From the NCBI GenBank assembly GCA_023426935.1, contig JAEZBR010000004.1, positions 1 to 53,225 on the forward strand: DNA of 53,225 nucleotides, given 5' to 3'. The position numbers and the translations under genes are program-made. Positions 18,976-27,264 of this stretch are shown piece by piece (the first letter of the stretch is position 1; every line of letters starts with the position of its first letter). This stretch comes from Bacillota bacterium. GTDB lineage: Bacteria > Bacillota_I > Bacilli_A > Erysipelotrichales > Erysipelotrichaceae. The notes under the pieces were generated by a model. That model was not told the origin of the DNA. It ran no database searches and worked only from the letters and a program-made list of their open reading frames with translations.

Positions 18976-19977
18976 ATGAATAAAAAGCTGAGTATTATTG
19001 TACCGGTATATAATACCGGTAAATATCTTCGAAGATGTTTAGACTCTTTACTAGTGCAAACATATAAACCTTTTGAAATAATAGCTGTTAACGACGGTTC
19101 TACTGATGATTCAAAGGATATATTGGAAGAATATGAGTCTAAATATGCAATTACGGTTATCAACCAAAATAATAATGGTTTAAGTGCGGCTAGAAATACG
19201 GGCATTGATGTTGCAACCGGTGATTATTTAGGCTTTGTTGACAGTGATGACTGGATCGATCCGGATATGTATGAATTACTAATTACGGAACTAATTCAAT
19301 TTGATGCAGATATGGCGACATGTCGTTTTATTTCACTGTATGCTAATGAAATAAATCCAGAATTAATAGCTGAAAAGAAGAGGCAAAAAGAAGGAAAGCC
19401 TCAAGTATGCGATACTTTGGCCGCTGCCAAACTAATTTTACAGGGTAAAATCGCTCAATTGAGTGCCCCAAATAAAGTTTATAAAAAAGAATTATTTGCT
19501 AATCTAAGATATCCGGTTGGGAGGAATTTTGAAGATGCATACATAATTGTCGATTTGTTATTAAAATGTAATAGGATCGTTATTGATCCTTCAGCAAGAT
19601 ACTATTACTTTAGGCGATCGGCTAGTATCATGACCAAGCCGTTTTCTCTAAAGGATTATGACTCAGTAGATGCTAGCCAAAAAAACTATAATTTAGTTAA
19701 GGAAAAACTCCCTGGCGCCCTAAAAGAAGCTGAAATGCGACTAATATGGTCCCATTTTTGGATACTAGATAAAGCAATTCTGTCAACACATAGTGAACTT
19801 AGAAGCCAAACGATAAAAAAAGAAATTAAACTATTAAGAACTAATTATCAAACAATAATTAGTAACGAGTATTTGGAGCCTAATAGAATTTTAGCAATGA
19901 AAGTATTAAAATTTAGTTATCCGGTTTACTATTTATTGGTGGTCTTAAGACAAAAAGGAAAAGCAACTAATGACTAA
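18976..19977 (+). CDS. Family 2 glycosyltransferase
   Basis: A 333-residue soluble GT2 enzyme close to the EpsJ/CpsI type: KLSIIVPVYNTGKYLRRCLDSLLVQTY at the start, VNDGSTDDSKDIL, NNGLSAARNTGI, and FVDSDDWIDPDMY carrying the metal-binding acidic residues near 92-95. The domain and its length are typical of single-domain capsule transferases. Its end overlaps the next gene by 8 nt (ATGACTAA), so the pair works as one transcription unit. Acceptor and sugar cannot be predicted. Confidence 0.9.
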   Translation: MNKKLSIIVPVYNTGKYLRRCLDSLLVQTYKPFEIIAVNDGSTDDSKDILEEYESKYAITVINQNNNGLSAARNTGIDVATGDYLGFVDSDDWIDPDMYELLITELIQFDADMATCRFISLYANEINPELIAEKKRQKEGKPQVCDTLAAAKLILQGKIAQLSAPNKVYKKELFANLRYPVGRNFEDAYIIVDLLLKCNRIVIDPSARYYYFRRSASIMTKPFSLKDYDSVDASQKNYNLVKEKLPGALKEAEMRLIWSHFWILDKAILSTHSELRSQTIKKEIKLLRTNYQTIISNEYLEPNRILAMKVLKFSYPVYYLLVVLRQKGKATND

Positions 19978-21079
19978 AAAATCGATACTAATAATATGCA
20001 ACGATTTGTCAGTAAAAGGTGGAACCGGAATCATCTCGGCATATTTGTCAAAACAACTTTCAAAATTCTATAAAACAACAGTTTTATCAATTGATGGGGA
20101 AACAAAAAGAGAAATAAACGGTATTGATAGTGAAGTTGATTACTTGAGTTTAGGTATTAATAATCGGTTAAGACTTCGTGACCAAATTATTAAAGATTTT
20201 TTTCCTTTTCTAAAATTAATAAAAAAGAATAAGTATGACCTGTTTATTTTAATCGGGACTTATGGTGCTATTGAAACGATGTATCCTTTGCATTATTTAC
20301 AAAACAAACCAGTAATTTTTTGTGATCATGGCACTTTTAGCACACTTTATGAACATCCAGATCGTGCAAAATTACTAGAAAAGTTTAATAAATGGTTTGA
20401 TGCTACGGTAGTCCTATTACCGACAATTAAATATTTATACTCAAAAAGGTTAAATGTGGATGCCGACAAAATATATGTCATACCTAATCCTATTAAAGAT
20501 GAACTATTAAAGAAGAGACAGCTATATGATGTTTCAAGTAAGAAGATAATCACGGTTTCTCGTTTAGATGCCTATAAAGGATTAGAACTAATAGCTCAAG
20601 TAGCAAAGACGGTTTTAGCTAAGCACAGTGATTGGTCATGGGATATCTATGGCGAAGGCCCTTATCGAGAAGAACTTGAGAAAATAATTAAGGATTTAAA
20701 TTTAGTTGATAAATTGTCACTTAAGGGTGAAAAATCAAAGTTGGATGATGTTTACCCGGAATATGCCCTTAATGTCTTTGGATCTCGTCGCGAAGGGTTA
20801 CCGCTAGTTTTGTTGGAAGCTAAAGCATTCGGAATTCCGAGTGTTAGTTTTAATATTGAAACAGGCCCTAGTGATGTCATTGAGGATGGAGTAAATGGTT
20901 ATCTGATCAAACCATTTGATACTAAGAAAATGGCGGATAGAATTAATTATCTGATTGAACATTCAGAAATTCGAAAACAATTCTCTGATAACGCAGAGGA
21001 TAAGCTTGATTTGTTTAAAGAAAGTACGATATTAGGCAAGTGGCGAGAACTCATTGATTCTTTGATAAAAAAGCAGTAA
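19970..21079 (+). CDS. Family 4 (GT-B) glycosyltransferase
   Basis: A 369-residue retaining-type glycosyltransferase: N-terminal SILIICNDLSVKGGTGIISAYLSKQL, central VIPNPI, VSRLDAYKGLELIAQVAK, then WDIYGEGPYREELEKII and the C-terminal GSRREGLPLVLLEAKAFGIPSVSF (the E-x7-E donor phosphate motif). The organisation is GT4. It overlaps the preceding GT2 gene by 8 nt. It ends the capsule locus; a new promoter starts 14 nt after its stop. Confidence 0.9.
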   Translation: MTKKSILIICNDLSVKGGTGIISAYLSKQLSKFYKTTVLSIDGETKREINGIDSEVDYLSLGINNRLRLRDQIIKDFFPFLKLIKKNKYDLFILIGTYGAIETMYPLHYLQNKPVIFCDHGTFSTLYEHPDRAKLLEKFNKWFDATVVLLPTIKYLYSKRLNVDADKIYVIPNPIKDELLKKRQLYDVSSKKIITVSRLDAYKGLELIAQVAKTVLAKHSDWSWDIYGEGPYREELEKIIKDLNLVDKLSLKGEKSKLDDVYPEYALNVFGSRREGLPLVLLEAKAFGIPSVSFNIETGPSDVIEDGVNGYLIKPFDTKKMADRINYLIEHSEIRKQFSDNAEDKLDLFKESTILGKWRELIDSLIKKQ

Positions 21080-21092
21080 GTTTAAGCTATGT

Positions 21093-21121
21093 TTAACATA
21101 TAGTGTATAAATATATATAAT
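21093..21121 (+). promoter_or_regulatory. Promoter for the YfhO operon
   Basis: TTAACA and TATAAT with a 17-base spacer, a near-consensus sigma-A promoter. A second TATAAT follows at 21126-21131. The ATG at 21120 lies inside the -10 region, which rules it out as the start of YfhO and supports the ATG at 21156. Confidence 0.65.
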
Positions 21122-21155
21122 GCTGTATAATGATTGTGCTAAAGGAATAATACAA

Positions 21156-23888
21156 ATGAACCGTATTAAACAGTATCTAAAACAGCACCGCTTAGTAAGG
21201 TATTTAATACTATATACCATTGCTTTTTGTGTTACTGCTTTATTGGTATTTATGTGGTTCATTATCGCTCATAAATCTTTTGTTCTTGTTACTACAAGTG
21301 ATGGTTTAGTTCAGCATTTCAATAGCTTTGTTTATTATGGTAAATGGCTGAGAGAGATTATTAATACTTTGTTTACTACCGGAAAGTTTATTATTCCGCA
21401 ATTCGATCTGGCTATCGGATATGGTTCGGATGTTATCACGACTTTTAGTTTTTATGCCATAGGTGATCCGTTATATTTATTGTCGATTTTCTCTAATCCG
21501 GGAAACAGTGAAACTTTATATATGATCATTATTATTATCCGGTTCTACTTATCGGGTCTTTTCTTTGGGTTATATTGCCGTAATAAAGGTAAACAAGGTT
21601 TACCGGTTATCTGTGGTTGTTTAATATATGCCTTCTGTGGCTTTGCTTTATTCTATGGCACTAGACATGTCTTCTTTATGAATGCCCTGATCTACTTACC
21701 TTTGATTCTCTGGGGCGTGGATTTGATCTATCAGAAAAAGAACCCGTCTTTATTTGTGATCAGTATCGCTTTAGCGGGGTTAACTAATTATTACTTCTTC
21801 TACATGTTAGTGATTATGACGATCGTTTATGCGATCGTGGAATACTTTAACTATGTTAAAGAAAAGCGTTTAAAACATTTGATTCCCTATATTCTGCGGT
21901 TTATCGGTTATGGGTTATTAGGCGTTGGGATCGCAGCGGTCTTGTTACTGCCTATTGGTTTGGCTTCATTAGATTCGGCCCGAGTTGGCACTGAACAGGC
22001 AATACCATGGTTCTATCCGTTGAAAGATTATTTATGGATGATCATCGGCTTTACCTCGATCCAGGACCATGGCACCGCTACGATCCTAGGCTTTACGACC
22101 ATATCCTTACTGTCGTTATTACTATTGATCAAAGCTAAAGGTCATAAGAATGAAAAGATCTTCTTAGGGATCTGTATTGTTTCTTTATGTCTACCGATGA
22201 TCGGTAGCATGATGAATGTCTTTCTTTATCCTTTCAACCGCTGGTGTTTCGCCTTCGCGTTCTTAATCGCTTATATCAGCGTGGACTTTATTCCCGAGTT
22301 ATTTAATTTTAATAAAAAGAATCGACTTTATTTACTGATCCTAATGAGTTTATATGTGATCTTCATTGCGGTCTTCTCAGTTCTATTCTCTAAAGCTAAA
22401 CTAACGGCCTTGATTTCTAATGTTTTACCGATCATCATCGTTGTCTTCGTAATCTGGTTAATTAATAAGTTCAAATATAAACATGCTTTAGGATTAGTAC
22501 TCTTGGTAACGATTCTTTCCATCAGTTCGGTTTCTTATCTCTGGTACCAAAAGGGTGGATTTCTAAAGAATTATGTGGATCGAGGAAAGGCTTATGCTCT
22601 GTTGAATAATACTCCTGAAAAAGAAATTACAGATCTAGCTGAAGATGAAATAGTTCGTTATGACCACAATACTTATAACGAACAGACATTGTCTAATGAA
22701 AGTGTTTTTCATGGTATTTACGGAGTTACCTCATATTTCAGTATGGGAAATAAGGACGTAAGTAAGTTTTTAGCTAATCAAAATACCATCGCTTTATTTA
22801 TGGAACACGGCTATAACGGTGTCGATAATTCTTCATATTTGGATAATATATTCGGAGTTAAATACTTTATCGTTAAAACCGGAAATGAAAAATATCTTCC
22901 TTATGGCTATGATAAGTTAGTTAAGAAGTCCGGAGATTATTCAATTTATGAAAGTTCCTTGGCTTTACCATTCGGATATGTTTATAGCGAAACTTTCAAT
23001 GAAGAAGTATTTGAAAAACTTGACCCAGTTAATCAACAGAAGGTCATGTCCTTGTACGGAGTGGTCAAAGATGGAACAGTTCAGTCGATCGATCAGATCA
23101 TTTCACAAGTTGTTAATATTGAAAACCCCAACGGGATCGAGATCAGTGATGGCAAGTATCAAGTAAGTAAGAAGAATTCTAATTTAGTAATTGAGATAGA
23201 TGGGGCTAAGGATCAGGAAACTTACCTAACTATTTCCGGTTTAACCTTTAAAGCCAAAAAAGAATTAAAAACCAATAAGAAGAATAAACGCGGAAGTAAA
23301 GTGAGAAATCTCTTATGGGCGGGAGATAAGGATCGGGTAATAACCGTTAGAGCCGGTAATATAACTAAAACCTTCGCCCTAAGGGCTACTAATTCGGCCT
23401 ATTATTCTTCCAATGCGGATTTTACGATCAATCTAGGTTATGACTTACCCGAGAATACGAAAGTAACGATCAGTTTCTCCGATTCCGGCGAATATTCAAT
23501 CGATAAGGGCAGTTATTCAAATCTAGATCTAAGCAATCTAGAAACGAAGTTAGATACCTTAAAACAGAATTACTTACAGGAAGTTATGTATACAACTAAT
23601 AAGATCACCGGAAAGATAACGATGGATGATGAAGGGTTATTATGTCTATCAACCCCATATTCTTCCGGTTGGACCGCTTATGTGGATGGTAAGAAAGTAA
23701 GCTTAGAGAAAGTCAATACGATCCAGATGGGACTATGGTTAGAACCAGGAACCCATCAGATTAAATTAGTCTATGAAACCCCAGGATTAAAGGCTGGAGC
23801 TTTGATCACAGTAGCTTCCCAGATTACTTTAGCCGGAGTATTGATCATTCGTAAACGAAGAAACAAATCAAAGGAGATCTCGCAATGA
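21156..23888 (+). CDS. yfhO: YfhO-family membrane protein (GT-C-like glycosyl transfer)
   Basis: A 910-residue protein with about a dozen membrane segments in the first 480 residues and a large outward C-terminal part, ending in another membrane helix and a basic tail (RKRRNKSK). Early residues TTSDGLVQHFNSFVYYGKW, GTRHVFFMNALIYLPLI and the late YSSGWTAYVDGKKV segment are typical of YfhO (PF09586). In Bacillus subtilis and Listeria, YfhO-type proteins act with a CsbB-like glycosyltransferase to decorate lipoteichoic or wall polymers. I chose ATG 21156, which has AAAGGA at proper distance; an upstream in-frame ATG overlaps the promoter. The stop overlaps the glycosyltransferase start (ATGA). 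Confidence 0.92.
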   Translation: MNRIKQYLKQHRLVRYLILYTIAFCVTALLVFMWFIIAHKSFVLVTTSDGLVQHFNSFVYYGKWLREIINTLFTTGKFIIPQFDLAIGYGSDVITTFSFYAIGDPLYLLSIFSNPGNSETLYMIIIIIRFYLSGLFFGLYCRNKGKQGLPVICGCLIYAFCGFALFYGTRHVFFMNALIYLPLILWGVDLIYQKKNPSLFVISIALAGLTNYYFFYMLVIMTIVYAIVEYFNYVKEKRLKHLIPYILRFIGYGLLGVGIAAVLLLPIGLASLDSARVGTEQAIPWFYPLKDYLWMIIGFTSIQDHGTATILGFTTISLLSLLLLIKAKGHKNEKIFLGICIVSLCLPMIGSMMNVFLYPFNRWCFAFAFLIAYISVDFIPELFNFNKKNRLYLLILMSLYVIFIAVFSVLFSKAKLTALISNVLPIIIVVFVIWLINKFKYKHALGLVLLVTILSISSVSYLWYQKGGFLKNYVDRGKAYALLNNTPEKEITDLAEDEIVRYDHNTYNEQTLSNESVFHGIYGVTSYFSMGNKDVSKFLANQNTIALFMEHGYNGVDNSSYLDNIFGVKYFIVKTGNEKYLPYGYDKLVKKSGDYSIYESSLALPFGYVYSETFNEEVFEKLDPVNQQKVMSLYGVVKDGTVQSIDQIISQVVNIENPNGIEISDGKYQVSKKNSNLVIEIDGAKDQETYLTISGLTFKAKKELKTNKKNKRGSKVRNLLWAGDKDRVITVRAGNITKTFALRATNSAYYSSNADFTINLGYDLPENTKVTISFSDSGEYSIDKGSYSNLDLSNLETKLDTLKQNYLQEVMYTTNKITGKITMDDEGLLCLSTPYSSGWTAYVDGKKVSLEKVNTIQMGLWLEPGTHQIKLVYETPGLKAGALITVASQITLAGVLIIRKRRNKSKEISQ

Positions 23889-24817
23889 AACTATCCATTA
23901 TTGTTCCCTGTTATAACGAAGAGAAGAATATTAAACCTTTTTATGAAGAAGTATTAAAGGTGATCAAATTAAAGCGAGAAGAGTATGAGCTCATCTTTAT
24001 TAATGATGGCAGTAAAGATAACAGTATCGAGGTCTTAAATAAACTCTATGAAAATGATAAACGGATCATCGTTTTGGATTTCTCCCGTAACTTTGGCAAG
24101 GAAGCGGGGATCTATGCCGGGTTACAGAATGCGAACGGGGATTATTTGGCGATCATCGATGCGGACTTACAACAGAAACCCGAATATCTTAATCAGATGT
24201 TGGAGATCTTAGAAACCAAACCGGAGTATGATTGCGTTGCGGCTTACCAAGGACATCGGGCGGAAGGAAAGTTTATGACCTGGTGTAAGAAGAAGTTCTA
24301 TCAGGTGATCAATCAATGGGCAGATGTGGAATTAAAAGAAGCGGCGAGTGATTTCAGAGTCTTTACGAAACGTTACGCCCAGGCGATCTTATCCTTACCG
24401 GAATTATGTCGCTTCTCCAAGGGGATCTTTTCCTGGGTTGGCTTTAATACCTACTATTTAGAATATGAAGTTGCTCCGCGATTAAACGGCAAGAGTAAGT
24501 GGCACTTCGGTTCTTTAATGCGTTATGCCCTGACCGGTATTGTCTCTTTCTCGACTAAGCCGTTAATGATATCCTCGGTCTTAGGAATCATTATCTGTCT
24601 AATTGCGTTTATTTATACCATTATGGTCATCTTAAAAACTATCTTCTATGGTGAACCGGTAGCCGGTTATCCGACTTTAATGTGCGTATTATTATTCGGG
24701 ATCGGGTTCCAACTGTTAACTTTCGGCATTGCCGGACTCTATTTATCCAACATGTATGTGGAGATCAAGAAACGTCCGATCTATATTCTGAAGGATAAGA
24801 AAGACTCCCATGAATAA
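23885..24817 (+). CDS. Polyprenyl-phosphate glycosyltransferase (CsbB/GtrB-like)
   Basis: A 310-residue GT2 enzyme with two C-terminal membrane helices (about 230-300). KLSIIVPCYNEEKNIKPF, FINDGSKDNS, FSRNFGKEAGIYAGL and IDADLQQKPEYL are the dolichol-phosphate-mannose-synthase-like signatures found in GtrB and CsbB. It should load a sugar (often GlcNAc or glucose) on undecaprenyl phosphate inside the cell; after flipping, YfhO would use it outside. It overlaps yfhO by 4 nt and the deacetylase gene by 8 nt. A flippase of the GtrA type is encoded apart, at 39785. Confidence 0.95.
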   Translation: MKLSIIVPCYNEEKNIKPFYEEVLKVIKLKREEYELIFINDGSKDNSIEVLNKLYENDKRIIVLDFSRNFGKEAGIYAGLQNANGDYLAIIDADLQQKPEYLNQMLEILETKPEYDCVAAYQGHRAEGKFMTWCKKKFYQVINQWADVELKEAASDFRVFTKRYAQAILSLPELCRFSKGIFSWVGFNTYYLEYEVAPRLNGKSKWHFGSLMRYALTGIVSFSTKPLMISSVLGIIICLIAFIYTIMVILKTIFYGEPVAGYPTLMCVLLFGIGFQLLTFGIAGLYLSNMYVEIKKRPIYILKDKKDSHE

Positions 24818-25691
24818 AGTAATCGATCTGCATGCGGACGATTTCGGGATCTCCGATCATGTTTCCGAAGTCATTATTAAATTAATCAAAGAAGGCCATT
24901 TAGACAGTATCAGTATGATGGTCAATATGAAAGCTTATCCGGCTAACTTAAATAAATTAAAGAAAGAGATCGGTCTAACGAATGTAAAGATCAGCCTTCA
25001 TTTAAATTTTATGGAAGGTAAATGTTTAGCGGATCCGGGATCTCTACCGGACTTAGTCGATCAGAATGGTTACTTCAATACTTCCTGGAGTAAACTATTT
25101 TTAAGTAATTTTAACTTAGGAAAAAAGAAAAGACTGATCGAGGAGTTAAGGACTGAGACTAAAGCCCAGATTGCTAGAATTAAAAATGATCTGGGACCTG
25201 ATTATAAACTACGGATTGATTCGCACCAGCATCCCCATATGTTACCGGTCGTCTTCGAAGCCTTGAAAGAAGCTTTAGCGGATGAAGAGATCGAATATTT
25301 AAGGATCGCGGATGAACCATTAGGGCCGTTTCTTAAACTACCCTCATTATATAAAACCTATAGTTTTTCTAATCTTTTAAAGAATCTTATCCTAAAGTTC
25401 TATAGTCCTAAAGTAAGAAAGTATGTTAAGGAAAGAAACTTACCGGATAATGACCTCTGGGGCTTAATGTTCAGCGGTAATATGGATCAGAAACGAGTAA
25501 CCATCTTATTACCTTCCATGTTGGAGGCGGCTAACCGTAAGAACAGAAGGCTGGAGATCTTATTTCATCCCGGAGTTGTTTTACCCGAAGAATTCAATGA
25601 AGACTTTACCAAGGAAGGTTTTAATGAGTTCCATCGCAGTTCCGGAAGAGTCAAGGAAGAAGAAGCCCTGGAAAAGTTCCCGAAACTTTAA
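24810..25691 (+). CDS. ChbG/YdjC-family carbohydrate deacetylase
   Basis: A 293-residue member of the YdjC/ChbG family (PF04794): KVIDLHADDFGISDHVSEVI with the Asp-Asp metal ligands near residues 10-11, ISLHLNFMEG, RIDSHQHPHMLP with the second His ligands, and FHPG near the end. Family members remove N-acetyl groups from amino-sugar oligosaccharides such as chitobiose. It shares 8 nt with the polyprenyl glycosyltransferase gene, so it is part of that operon; the likely inference is deacetylation of an N-acetylated sugar handled by the YfhO system. This trio is unusual and is listed as a finding. Confidence 0.9.
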   Translation: MNKVIDLHADDFGISDHVSEVIIKLIKEGHLDSISMMVNMKAYPANLNKLKKEIGLTNVKISLHLNFMEGKCLADPGSLPDLVDQNGYFNTSWSKLFLSNFNLGKKKRLIEELRTETKAQIARIKNDLGPDYKLRIDSHQHPHMLPVVFEALKEALADEEIEYLRIADEPLGPFLKLPSLYKTYSFSNLLKNLILKFYSPKVRKYVKERNLPDNDLWGLMFSGNMDQKRVTILLPSMLEAANRKNRRLEILFHPGVVLPEEFNEDFTKEGFNEFHRSSGRVKEEEALEKFPKL

Positions 25692-25772
25692 GCTCCAAAT
25701 ATCTAAAAAAGATTCTATCGTAATGGAAACAATTAAAGAAAACACGAAAAGTTTCTATCATAGGAGAAACTA

Positions 25773-25801
25773 TTGCAACTAAATGACGGAATTGTTAAAA
25801 T
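25773..25801 (+). promoter_or_regulatory. Promoter for the DUF4143 ATPase gene
   Basis: TTGCAA and TAAAAT with a 17-base spacer, 28 nt before the ATG at 25830, which has GGGGTGA as ribosome site. An inverted repeat AGTTTCT/AGAAACT just upstream (25750-25771) has no T-run after it. Confidence 0.55.
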
Positions 25802-25829
25802 AGAGGAAACAAAGATGGGGTGATTAACA

Positions 25830-27041
25830 ATGATAGCTAGAGAACGATATATGAGACAAATTCGGGATTTCATTGATAAACCAGTAGTAAAAGTTATCAC
25901 TGGGATGAGAAGATGTGGCAAAAGTGTCATTATGGATTTCGCCCGTGAGGAAATAAGAAAGCGCAAAGTAGCGGAAAAAAATATTATTTATCTCAATTTT
26001 GAGTCATTGGCTCATGAGGATCTAAAGAATTATCGAGCCTTATATCAATTTATCACCGCTTTCGCAAAGCAGACGGAGGGAAGAGTATATATATTTCTAG
26101 ATGAAATCCAAGAAGTTAAGGATTGGGAGAAAGCGATCAATTCTTTCCGAGTGGATCTTGATTGCGATATTTATCTTACTGGCTCAAATGCCAAGTTATT
26201 ATCCGGAGAATTGGCAACCTTATTATCCGGTAGATATGTGGAAATCAGAGTATATCCACTTTCTTTTAGCGAGTATCTAGATTTTGCTAAGAGTAACGAA
26301 GATGAAAGAGGTTTTTCCAAGGAAGAAAATTTTAAAAACTATTTACGTTTTGGGGGATTGCCGGGAATTCATCAGATGAAATGGGACGAAAAACGAATTA
26401 TGCAATATCTTACGGATATTTATAATTCAGTCTTACTTAATGATGTTATAAAACGAAATGAAATCCGTAATTCGGTAATGCTAGATAATATTATTCATTT
26501 TTTAATGGATAATATCGGAAATACTTTTTCAGCGAAAACGATAACTGATTTTATTAAAAGTCAGGGACGGAAATTAGGTACTGAAACCGTTTATTCATAT
26601 ATTAAAGCACTTGAAAGCGCATTTTTAATCTATAAAGTACCGCGATTCGATATAAAAGGAAAACGATTATTGGAAACCCAGGAAAAATATTATGTTTCTG
26701 ATCTAGGATTACGATCGGCAGTAATGGGATACCGGGATAATGATATCGGTAATGTTTTAGAGAATGTTATTTATCTGGAATTATTACGCCGTGACTGGAA
26801 TGTCAATATCGGTAAACAAGATTTAGCTGAAATTGATTTTGTTGCCAACAAAACAAACAATCGTCTTTATATTCAAGTTTGTTATATCCTGACTCAGGAC
26901 AATACGGATCGTGAATTTAAACCTCTAGAGAAAATCGGAGATAACTATGAAAAATTGGTTCTTTCGATGGATTCTTTACTAAGTTTTAATCGTAAAGGCA
27001 TATCTCAAATGAATATCGTTGACTTTCTATTGCAGGAATAA
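25830..27041 (+). CDS. AAA ATPase with DUF4143 C-terminal domain
   Basis: A 403-residue protein of the widespread AAA_14/DUF4143 family: KVITGMRRCGKSVIMDF is the Walker A, YIFLDEIQEVKDW the Walker B, and DIYLTGSNAKLLSGELATLLSGR the sensor region, followed by the RYVEIRVYPLSFSEYL signature. After a winged-helix part comes the DUF4143 C-terminal domain with EIDFVAN, a restriction-endonuclease-like motif. The length is typical. Its function in the cell is unknown; such genes are commonly scattered as single accessory genes in gut anaerobes and Firmicutes. It has its own promoter and stands alone between two operons. Confidence 0.92.
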   Translation: MIARERYMRQIRDFIDKPVVKVITGMRRCGKSVIMDFAREEIRKRKVAEKNIIYLNFESLAHEDLKNYRALYQFITAFAKQTEGRVYIFLDEIQEVKDWEKAINSFRVDLDCDIYLTGSNAKLLSGELATLLSGRYVEIRVYPLSFSEYLDFAKSNEDERGFSKEENFKNYLRFGGLPGIHQMKWDEKRIMQYLTDIYNSVLLNDVIKRNEIRNSVMLDNIIHFLMDNIGNTFSAKTITDFIKSQGRKLGTETVYSYIKALESAFLIYKVPRFDIKGKRLLETQEKYYVSDLGLRSAVMGYRDNDIGNVLENVIYLELLRRDWNVNIGKQDLAEIDFVANKTNNRLYIQVCYILTQDNTDREFKPLEKIGDNYEKLVLSMDSLLSFNRKGISQMNIVDFLLQE

Positions 27042-27070
27042 TTATTGGCACTAATTAGATTCCCCAAAAA

Positions 27071-27084
27071 GGTAGAATTCTACC
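27071..27084. repeat. Perfect 14-bp palindrome in intergenic DNA
   Basis: GGTAGAATTCTACC, flanked by five A bases on each side, lies 30 bp after the DUF4143 gene. A wider imperfect inverted repeat ATTGCCG/CGGCAAT follows at about 27124-27160. Neither is followed by a T-run, so they are not ordinary terminators. The rest of 27042-27211 holds nothing I recognise. Confidence 0.4.
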
Positions 27085-27211
27085 AAAAACGCGATTATAA
27101 ATAAACCTTCTTTACTAAAAGCCTATTGCCGAATATCGGAAAGAAAAGTACGGCAATGGATATAATCTGATAATTGTCCTAATTCTAAATAAGCGTTTCG
27201 GGCATATGGGT

Positions 27212-27240
27212 TTGTCAAGAGAGGGTCTCTAGGGTAAAAT
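27212..27240 (+). promoter_or_regulatory. Promoter for the OLD-like ATPase operon
   Basis: TTGTCA and TAAAAT with a 17-base spacer, followed by a 24-nt leader with AAAGGAG five bases before the ATG at 27265. Confidence 0.6.
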
Positions 27241-27264
27241 TAAGGCGTTATTCAAAGGAGTATT

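Noticed and set aside
21120..21155. Upstream ATG at 21120 as start of the YfhO protein
   Set aside because: It overlaps the -10 region of a near-consensus promoter and has no ribosome site, while ATG 21156 has one.
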